NCBI GenBank assembly: GCA_945888325.1
Contig: CAMDAC010000003.1
Span: 1 to 64,000, forward strand
Length of the DNA stretch: 64,000 nucleotides
Reading direction: 5' to 3'
DNA from: Candidatus Sulfopaludibacter sp. SbA3
GTDB taxonomy: Bacteria > Pseudomonadota > Alphaproteobacteria > Caulobacterales > Hyphomonadaceae
The position numbers and the translations under genes are program-made. The first letter of the stretch is position 1. Every line of letters begins with the position of its first letter. The notes beneath the pieces are model-generated. The model saw only the letters and a program-made list of their open reading frames with translations, ran no database searches and was not told where the DNA came from. Below are positions 57,581-64,000 of the stretch, piece after piece.

Positions 57581-59695
57581 ATGACACTTACCCGGAATTT
57601 CGTAGTTTTTGTGTCGATGGCGGCGCTCCTGGCCGGCGCAGCCGTCGCGGCCGCGCCCGAGACGCCGAGCCTTAAGCCGGGGAAAAACCTCCCCGTTCAG
57701 GCACCTGAAACCGTGCTGTCCGTTAACACGTCCACCCCGATGGCGACCCCGGTCCTGTCGGCGGCGCCCACCACGCCGCTCCCCGTGCTCCGCCAGAAAT
57801 CCGGCAGCGTGCTCTACCTCGCCCGCGCCCTCAGCGCCGCCGAACGCAGCCAGTGGACCGAACTCTCGGCCCTGCAATACGCCGCGCCCGACCCGGTCCT
57901 CAAGAACCTCATCATGTGGAAGCGTGCCAGCGAAGGCGTGCCGGGCATGACCTTCGACGAGCTGAACCTCGCCCTCACCATGCTCGAGGGCTGGCCGCAG
58001 ACCTCCAAGATGCGCCAGCGCGCCGAGGAGATCATCGAACTGTCGGCGCTTGATGCCCGTGCGCGCGTGGAATGGCTGGACAAGTCCGGCCCGCAGACTG
58101 GCGCCGGCAAGGTCGCGCTGGCCAACGCGCTGCGCGAGGTGGGCGACCGCACGCGATCCGATACCGTCATCAAGGATGTCTGGCGCAACCACTCCCTGGA
58201 AAACGACCTGCAGCGCGTCGTCCTCGCTCGCTACGGCCAGACGCTCAGCCAGGACGATCACCGCGCCCGCGCCGATTTCCTTCTGTGGACCGGCCAGACC
58301 AGCGCGGCCGAAGCCCTGAAGCCCCAGCTCGCGGCCGACTACCGCAAGCTCGTCGATGCCCGCATCGCCCTCGCCAAGCGGACCAAGGCTGTGGACGCCG
58401 CCATCCAGGCCGTGCCGGACCATCTGCAGACCCATCCGGGCCTTCTCTATGAGCGCGCCAAATGGCGCCGCCAGAAGAAGGTCGACGGCGTCTCCGACCT
58501 GCTGCGCCAGATCGACGGCAAGGACGTGCCCGCTGCCGGTCGCGGCAAGCTCTGGGACGAGCGCGCCATCGCGACGCGCGAAGAACTGAAGCTGCGCAAC
58601 TATACCCGCGCCTACCAGCTCGCCGCGCCGCACGGCATGAACACGGGCGCCGACTTTGCCGACGCCGAATGGCTTGCCGGCTGGATCGCCCTGCGCCTCA
58701 ACGGCGACGCCACCCGCAGCCTCGGCCACTTCGAGGCGATGACCGCCGGCGTCTCCAGCCCCGTCAGCCTTGCGCGCGGATACTACTGGACCGGTCGCGC
58801 CCGCGACGCGCTGGGCCAGGCCGAACCCGCCCTCGCCGCCTACGGCGCCGCCTCGACCCACAAGTACACCTATTATGGCCAGCTCGCCTCCGAACGGATG
58901 GGCGACAAGAAGGTCGATCTCGGCGCGCCGCCTGTTCCGACAGCGGAGGAAATCGCCCGCTTCAACGACATGCCGGTCGTGCAAGGCATGCGCCTCCTCG
59001 GCGAGGCTGGCGAGACCGAGAGCTTCCGGCACTTTGCTTTCTTCCTGGATGACCAGCTCACGAACCCGGTCGACTACGAACTGCTCTCGGACCTGACCAA
59101 CCAGTTCACGTCGCCGGATGTCGGCGTGCGCGTCGGCAAGGCAGGTCTTCAGAAAGGCGTGGTCGCTCCGCGCGCCGCCTATCCCGTGCTCAATCCCGCG
59201 ATCAGCCGCAAGCCGGACGTCGAGCGCGCCTTCGTGCTCGCCATCACGCGGCAGGAGAGCGAGTTCAATCCCAAGGCCCAAAGCTCCGTCGGCGCCCGCG
59301 GCCTGATGCAGTTCATGCCCGCCACCGCGCGCAATGAAGCGCGCCTGCGCGGCATGCCCTACCAGCAGTCCTGGCTGACGGATGATCCGGGCTACAACAT
59401 GACGCTTGGCGGCCTGCACCTCGACACGTTGCTCAAACAGTTCGGTGGCAGCTACATTATGACCGCCGCGGCCTACAACGCCGGCCCTTCACGCCCCAGC
59501 CAGTGGGTGCGTGATTATGGCGACCCGCGCACCGGCCAGATCGATCCGATCGACTGGGTGGAATTCGTGCCCTTCTCCGAGACCCGCAACTATATTCAGC
59601 GCGTCCTCGAGAACATCCAGGTCTACCGCCACCGCCTCTCCGGCCAGCCGGAAGACATCCGCCTCGGCGAGGACCTGAAGCGCGGCCGGAAGTAA
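57581..59695 (+). CDS. Soluble lytic murein transglycosylase
   Basis: AITRQESEFNPKAQSSVGARGLMQFMPATARNEAR...MTAAAYNAGPSRPSQW SLT domain. Confidence 0.96.
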   Translation: MTLTRNFVVFVSMAALLAGAAVAAAPETPSLKPGKNLPVQAPETVLSVNTSTPMATPVLSAAPTTPLPVLRQKSGSVLYLARALSAAERSQWTELSALQYAAPDPVLKNLIMWKRASEGVPGMTFDELNLALTMLEGWPQTSKMRQRAEEIIELSALDARARVEWLDKSGPQTGAGKVALANALREVGDRTRSDTVIKDVWRNHSLENDLQRVVLARYGQTLSQDDHRARADFLLWTGQTSAAEALKPQLAADYRKLVDARIALAKRTKAVDAAIQAVPDHLQTHPGLLYERAKWRRQKKVDGVSDLLRQIDGKDVPAAGRGKLWDERAIATREELKLRNYTRAYQLAAPHGMNTGADFADAEWLAGWIALRLNGDATRSLGHFEAMTAGVSSPVSLARGYYWTGRARDALGQAEPALAAYGAASTHKYTYYGQLASERMGDKKVDLGAPPVPTAEEIARFNDMPVVQGMRLLGEAGETESFRHFAFFLDDQLTNPVDYELLSDLTNQFTSPDVGVRVGKAGLQKGVVAPRAAYPVLNPAISRKPDVERAFVLAITRQESEFNPKAQSSVGARGLMQFMPATARNEARLRGMPYQQSWLTDDPGYNMTLGGLHLDTLLKQFGGSYIMTAAAYNAGPSRPSQWVRDYGDPRTGQIDPIDWVEFVPFSETRNYIQRVLENIQVYRHRLSGQPEDIRLGEDLKRGRK

Positions 59696-59758
59696 GCAAA
59701 ACTGTTGACCGCGCGCAGGCCTTGGCTCGCGCACGACAATAACCGGCCTTGCGTACCA

Positions 59759-59798
59759 GCGCTCCCGATGCTCAGAACAATGTGAGCTGAGGGAGCGC
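59759..59798 (+). promoter_or_regulatory. RBS-sequestering hairpin
   Basis: GCGCTCCC-gat-GCTCA-gaacaatg-TGAGC-tga-GGGAGCGC; 3' arm contains GGGAG 8 nt before the GTG start at 59804. Confidence 0.6.
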
Positions 59799-59803
59799 GT
59801 CTG

Positions 59804-61072
59804 GTGTCCATTCTGAAATCTTTGTCGGCCCGCGTGCTGATCGCGCTGGCCCTGGGTCTCGGCATCGGCGCCTTCCTCGGCAGCAGCGGCAATGTACCCG
59901 GTTGGCTCGCCTCGACCACAGAAGCCATCGGCTCGCTCTGGCTCGGCTTCCTGCAAATGACGGTCATCCCGCTGGTCTTTGCGCTGCTGGTCGTCGGCGT
60001 GGCGGCCGTGTCGGATGCCATGTCTGCCGGGCGGCTGACGGCGAAAGCGCTCGCCTGGTTTGCGGGACTGCTGGCCGGCGCCATCGTGCTGACCTTCCTC
60101 GTCTACGAAGCCGTGCTCGCGGCCTGGCCGGTGGATGCCGAAAGCGCCCGCCTGCTCGTCGCAGGCGCCACCGGCGCCGATGCCCCGCCGCCTCAGGCCA
60201 TCGAGTTCGGCGCCTGGCTGAAATCCCTGGCGCCTTCGAACCCGGTGGCTGCGGCCGCCGGCAACGCCATCCTGCCGCTGGTGATCTTCGCGCTGTTCTT
60301 CGCCTTCGCGGTCACGCGCCTGCCGGAGCATCAGCGCACGATCCTTGTACAGATGTTCGACGCGGTGGCGGACACAATGATCGTCATCGTCAAATGGGTG
60401 CTGCTCGCCGCCCCGCTCGGCGTCTTCGCCCTCGCCCTCACGCTCGGACTGCGCGGGGGTCTCGGCTCGACCGGCGCCCTCTTCCACTATGTGCTGCTTG
60501 TCTCTGCAGGCTGCATTGTCACCGTGCTCGCCTGCTACCCGCTCGCCGCCCTCTTCGGCCGGGTCGGCCCGCTGCGTTTCGCCCGCGCGATTGCCCCGGC
60601 GCAGGTCGTCGCCTTCTCGACCCAGTCGTCCATCGGCACGCTGCCGGTGATGGTTGAATGCGCCCGCAAGAACCTCGACGTGCCGGAGCATGTCGCCGGC
60701 CTCGTCCTGCCGCTCGCCGTCGCCGTGTTCCGCCAGACCAGCCCGGTCGCCAACCTCGCGGTCGTCCTCTTCATCTGCCATGTCTCCGGCATCCAGCCGA
60801 CACCGGCCCAGTTCGTGGCAGCCGGACTCGTCGCCTTCGCGGTCTCGATCTCGTCGGTCGGCCTGCCCGGCCAGGTCAGTTTTTTCGTGTCGGTGGCGCC
60901 GATCTGCCTCGCCATCGGTGCCCCGATCGAGCTGCTGCCGCTCCTCCTCGCCGTCGAAGTCATCCCGGACATCTTCCGTACCGTCGGCAACGTCACCGCC
61001 GACCTGATGGTCACCACCATCCTCAATCACGGTGACAAGGGCGTGCGCGTCATCGCGCCGGAAACCGCTTAG
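59804..61072 (+). CDS. Dicarboxylate/amino acid:cation symporter (DAACS)
   Basis: LWLGFLQMTVIPLVFALLVVGVAAVSDAMSAGRL...FSTQSSIGTLPVMVECARKNLDVPEHVAGLVLPLAVAVFRQTSPVANLAVVLF; GTG start. Confidence 0.95.
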   Translation: MSILKSLSARVLIALALGLGIGAFLGSSGNVPGWLASTTEAIGSLWLGFLQMTVIPLVFALLVVGVAAVSDAMSAGRLTAKALAWFAGLLAGAIVLTFLVYEAVLAAWPVDAESARLLVAGATGADAPPPQAIEFGAWLKSLAPSNPVAAAAGNAILPLVIFALFFAFAVTRLPEHQRTILVQMFDAVADTMIVIVKWVLLAAPLGVFALALTLGLRGGLGSTGALFHYVLLVSAGCIVTVLACYPLAALFGRVGPLRFARAIAPAQVVAFSTQSSIGTLPVMVECARKNLDVPEHVAGLVLPLAVAVFRQTSPVANLAVVLFICHVSGIQPTPAQFVAAGLVAFAVSISSVGLPGQVSFFVSVAPICLAIGAPIELLPLLLAVEVIPDIFRTVGNVTADLMVTTILNHGDKGVRVIAPETA

Positions 61073-61121
61073 CCCCTTTCCCCCATTCCCCCATGCCGCT
61101 ACGCTGAATCCGGAATGCTCC

Positions 61122-61140
61122 ATAAGTCGGGCTGACTTAT
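61122..61140. promoter_or_regulatory. Inverted repeat ATAAGTC-gggct-GACTTAT upstream of M20 gene
   Basis: Perfect 7-bp arms, about 40 nt upstream of ATG 61180. Confidence 0.45.
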
Positions 61141-61179
61141 AGAGGCTTTTGTGGACGGTTCATGGACTGGGGAACGGCG

Positions 61180-62622
61180 ATGAAATCAGCTTTCAAGACA
61201 GCACTTCTGGCAGGCGGGATCGCCCTTCTCGCCGCTTGCGGCAGCGAGACCGTCACAGGCCCTGGCGGCGCGGAAGGCAGCGCTGCTGCCTCCGGTGACG
61301 CGGCAATTGCCTCCGTCGCCGGCATGCCCGAGGGCCCGCTGCGGGTGGCCGACGCCGATCTCGTGACCCTGTACAAGCAGCTGCACGCGGCGCCGGAACT
61401 CTCCTTCAAGGAATCGGCCACGTCCGCCCTCCTCGCGGCGGAACTCAAGTCGCTCGGCTTCACCGTCACCGAAGGCCTCGGTGACGCCTGGGTGAAGGAA
61501 AAGTCGATGCGCGACCATGGCGAAGTACGCCCCGGTGTCGGTGGCTACGGCGTCGTTGGCGTGTTCGAGAACGGTGACGGCCCGGTCGTCCTGGTCCGCG
61601 CCGACATGGACGCGCTTCCCGTTCCCGAGAACACCAATTTTGCCTTCGCTTCCAAGGTTGTTGCTGAAACCTGGACCGGCGTCGAAAGCCCCGTCATGCA
61701 CGCCTGCGGCCATGATGTGCACATGACCGTCTGGGTCGGCACCGCTCGCCGCCTGATCGCCGAGAAGGACAAGTGGAAGGGCACGCTGGTGATGATTGCT
61801 CAGCCTGCGGAGGAAATCGGCCTCGGCGCGCAGGCGATGCTTGCCGAAGGGCTTTACTCGAAATTCCCGCAGCCGGACTACAACATCGCCCTGCACGTCT
61901 CTGCCGGTGCGCCGGCCGGGACCGTGTCCTATTCCTCCGGCTTCGCGCTCGCCAACGTCGACAGCGTCGACATCAAGGTAAAGGGCGTCGGCGGCCATGG
62001 CGCCTATCCGCAAACGACCGTCGATCCGATCCTGATCGCGAGCCATATCGTCGTCGCGCTGCAGAGCCTCGTGTCGCGCAATACCAATCCGCTGGATTCC
62101 GCTGTGGTCACGGTCGGCTCGATCAAGGCCGGCGCCAAGCACAATATCATTCCGGACGAGGCCGAACTGCTGATCACCGTGCGCTCCTACGAAGACAAGA
62201 CGCGCCAGATGCTGCTCGACGGCATCAAGCGCATCGCCGAGGGACAGGCCGCCGCCTTCGGCGCGCCTCCGCCAGAAGTTACCATCGAGAGCGACTACAC
62301 GCCCGCCACCTATAACGATCCGGACCTGACCGCCCGCGCCATGAAAGCGGTGTCGAAGGAACTCGGCGAAGCCAACGTACGTGCCGTCCCGCCGGTCATG
62401 GGCGGCGAGGATTTCAGCCAGTTCGCCCGAACCGACGAGAAGATCCCCGGCGTGATCTTCTGGCTCGGCGTCGTCGAGCCGGAACGCTACGCGGCCTCGC
62501 AAACCGACGGCATGCCGCTCCCCTCGCTCCACTCCGCCCTGTTCGCCCCCGACTACGACCCCGCCATCGCGACCGGCGTCGACGCGATGACCAGCGCAGT
62601 GGTGGAACTGTTCAAGGACTGA
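61180..62622 (+). CDS. M20 family amidohydrolase/metallopeptidase, secreted lipoprotein-like
   Basis: LYKQLHAAPELSFKESATSALLAAELKSLGFTVTEG...VLVRADMDALPVPENT...MHACGHDVHMTVWVGTARRL; lipobox GGIALLAAC. Confidence 0.95.
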   Translation: MKSAFKTALLAGGIALLAACGSETVTGPGGAEGSAAASGDAAIASVAGMPEGPLRVADADLVTLYKQLHAAPELSFKESATSALLAAELKSLGFTVTEGLGDAWVKEKSMRDHGEVRPGVGGYGVVGVFENGDGPVVLVRADMDALPVPENTNFAFASKVVAETWTGVESPVMHACGHDVHMTVWVGTARRLIAEKDKWKGTLVMIAQPAEEIGLGAQAMLAEGLYSKFPQPDYNIALHVSAGAPAGTVSYSSGFALANVDSVDIKVKGVGGHGAYPQTTVDPILIASHIVVALQSLVSRNTNPLDSAVVTVGSIKAGAKHNIIPDEAELLITVRSYEDKTRQMLLDGIKRIAEGQAAAFGAPPPEVTIESDYTPATYNDPDLTARAMKAVSKELGEANVRAVPPVMGGEDFSQFARTDEKIPGVIFWLGVVEPERYAASQTDGMPLPSLHSALFAPDYDPAIATGVDAMTSAVVELFKD

Positions 62623-62650
62623 GTCTGAAGCACTTTCTTCCTTGAATCCG

Positions 62651-62855
62651 GGGATTGTCGAGAGATCCGCGGGCGGAGGTGTTGCGCAAGGTTCGGGGGC
62701 GGATGGCGTAACAGCTTGACGGGGATGGGCTGTATTTTTCCAGAGCCGCGTTTCTTGTAGGCGCAAGTCCCCCCGCTGGGCTCACAGGTGGCCTCGTCCT
62801 GTTGCAGGCTTTGTATTCTCCGTGTCGATTCTCTCATTGATTCTCACTTTTTATC
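62651..62855 (+). repeat. Dispersed intergenic repeat copy C
   Basis: GGGCGGAGGTGTTGCGCAAGG...GCTTGACGGGGATGGGCTGTATTTTTC...TTGTAGGCGCAAGT...CGATTCTCTCATTGATTCTCACTTTTTATC. Confidence 0.75.
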
Positions 62856-63026
62856 ACTTGGTATCGATCCGGTATCACCTGGTATCACGTGAGCGTAGTT
62901 GAAGGACGAGCTGGGGCTTGCAGCAGCTCTGTTTGGCCCATCCTTCGACTTTGCTCAGGATGAGCTTGGGTCTGTGTTGCGGGCCAAGCACCCAAGGCTT
63001 TGAAGGGGTGCGAGCCTAGCACGAGC

Positions 63027-63143
63027 GCGAGTATAACCCCGGCGGCAGGAGTGTAGCGCAAGTTTTCCGGAGACATCTTCCAGGCGCTTGAGGCCCTTAC
63101 GGATTTTGTTTCGGGAGGGGGCGGGTTTGGTTGCATAGGCCGG
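63027..63143 (+). repeat. Dispersed intergenic repeat copy D (truncated)
   Basis: GAGTATAACCCCGGCGGCAGGAGTGTAGCGCAAG...GGCGCTTGAGG...TTTCGGGAGGGGGCGGGTTTGGTTGCATAGGC. Confidence 0.6.
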
Positions 63144-63324
63144 GGGTCAGCGTTTGCCCGGCCCAATCATGGCCAAAAGGTGGCGGCGCCTTGCCTGTAG
63201 GCGGGTTCTGCGCTAGATTGCCTTTTGCTCAGAGTGCGCAAAAGTAACCTCGCTGTCACGAACGAGCCCTGATTTCCGCGAGCGATCCTGGCTGGCCCTT
63301 GAATTGCGGATCATCAGGCCTAAC

Positions 63325-63345
63325 TTATACTCAAATCGAGCATAA
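63325..63345. promoter_or_regulatory. Interrupted palindrome TTATACTCAAATCGAGCATAA, NadQ-box-like operator
   Basis: TTAT-a-CTC-aaatc-GAG-c-ATAA, 22 nt upstream of nadA ATG. Confidence 0.6.
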
Positions 63346-63367
63346 CGGCTCGGTGAAGGAGGTTTTC

Positions 63368-64000
63368 ATGGCGCGTCTCATCGACTCCGGTCCCGGCTGC
63401 CCCACCCCCACACCCCTGCGCGGCCGATCCGCCGCTGAAGCGCGCGGACTCGTCTATGATGACGCCGTGAAGGCGGAAACCGACGCGCTGTACCCGCTGG
63501 TCGCCGATTTCGTCACGCCGATGGAATGGCCCGCGGTCGCCCCGCTGGTGGCCGGCATCAACCGCCTGAAGAAGGCGAAGAATGCCGTCATCCTGGCGCA
63601 CAATTACATGACTCCGGACATCTTCAGCCTCGTCGGCGATTTCCGCGGCGACTCGCTGCAGCTCGCCCGCGAAGCGGCGGCCACGGATGCCGCGATCATC
63701 GTGCAGGCCGGCGTGCACTTCATGGCCGAGACGTCGAAGATCCTGGCGCCGGGCAAGACCGTTCTGATCCCGGACACCCGCGCCGGCTGCTCTCTCGCCG
63801 CCTCGATCACGGGCGCCGATGTGCGCCTGATCAAGCAGAAGTTTCCAAACTATCCCATCGTCACCTATGTGAACTGCACCGCCGACGTGAAGGCCGAATG
63901 CCACATCACTTGCACCAGCTCCAACGCGGCGCAGGTGGTCGAGCATATCGCGAAGGCCTGGAACACCGACACGGTGATCCTCGTGCCGGACCAGTACCTG
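63368..64000 (+). CDS. nadA: Quinolinate synthase (5' part, truncated by window end)
   Basis: Own translation: [16 protein letters not shown]...[82 protein letters not shown]...; absent from the ORF track because it is open at the edge. Confidence 0.96.
   Translation, partial: MARLIDSGPGCPTPTPLRGRSAAEARGLVYDDAVKAETDALYPLVADFVTPMEWPAVAPLVAGINRLKKAKNAVILAHNYMTPDIFSLVGDFRGDSLQLAREAAATDAAIIVQAGVHFMAETSKILAPGKTVLIPDTRAGCSLAASITGADVRLIKQKFPNYPIVTYVNCTADVKAECHITCTSSNAAQVVEHIAKAWNTDTVILVPDQYL

Noticed and set aside
57488-59419. 643-aa - strand ORF over the lytic transglycosylase
   Set aside because: Antisense artefact; also covers the dapA-side promoter region.
59489-61123. 544-aa - strand ORF over the symporter
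   Set aside because: D/R/E/H-rich antisense translation with no domain.
62885-63166. 93-aa - strand ORF containing HPEQSRRMG
   Set aside because: Translation of palindromic repeats and repeat copy D; the HPEQSRR peptide is a typical junk-repeat translation.
63320-63946. 208-aa - strand ORF at the right edge
   Set aside because: Antisense to nadA, whose protein sequence I translated and recognised.

Overview
The window is a chromosomal segment of a GC-rich alphaproteobacterium. Gene content and style suggest a Hyphomonas-like member of the Hyphomonadaceae, but this is inferred from proteins and not proven. It is densely packed with mostly ordinary housekeeping and metabolic genes: alaS, recA, rnhB, ttcA, tadA, rsmD, kup, corA, ggt, smpB, dapA, a lytic transglycosylase and the 5' part of nadA. 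Several crotonases, SDRs, acyl-CoA metabolism genes, a TonB-dependent receptor and a VapBC toxin-antitoxin pair are also present. I found no rRNA, tRNA, CRISPR array, transposase, prophage or recognisable defence island. The most interesting signals are non-coding. (1) A dispersed ~205-215 bp intergenic repeat family occurs as 3 near-full copies and 1 truncated copy, with a conserved 19-nt hairpin (CACGGAGTATAACTCCGTG), a conserved A/T-rich end, and an internal hairpin whose sequence differs between copies. (2) A 74-nt three-way-junction palindromic element lies just upstream of ttcA. (3) Operator-like palindromes sit in front of recA, nadA, vapBC, the XRE/DUF2975 pair, the WYL regulator and the LysR gene. 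(4) A hairpin sequesters the likely Shine-Dalgarno of a dicarboxylate/cation symporter. (5) A 28-codon sORF followed by a textbook terminator lies upstream of a hypothetical gene. (6) One gene appears to need an ATA (or CTG) start. (7) One divergent gene pair has overlapping 5' ends. I see no convincing new multi-gene system; the repeat family is the best candidate for something undescribed.
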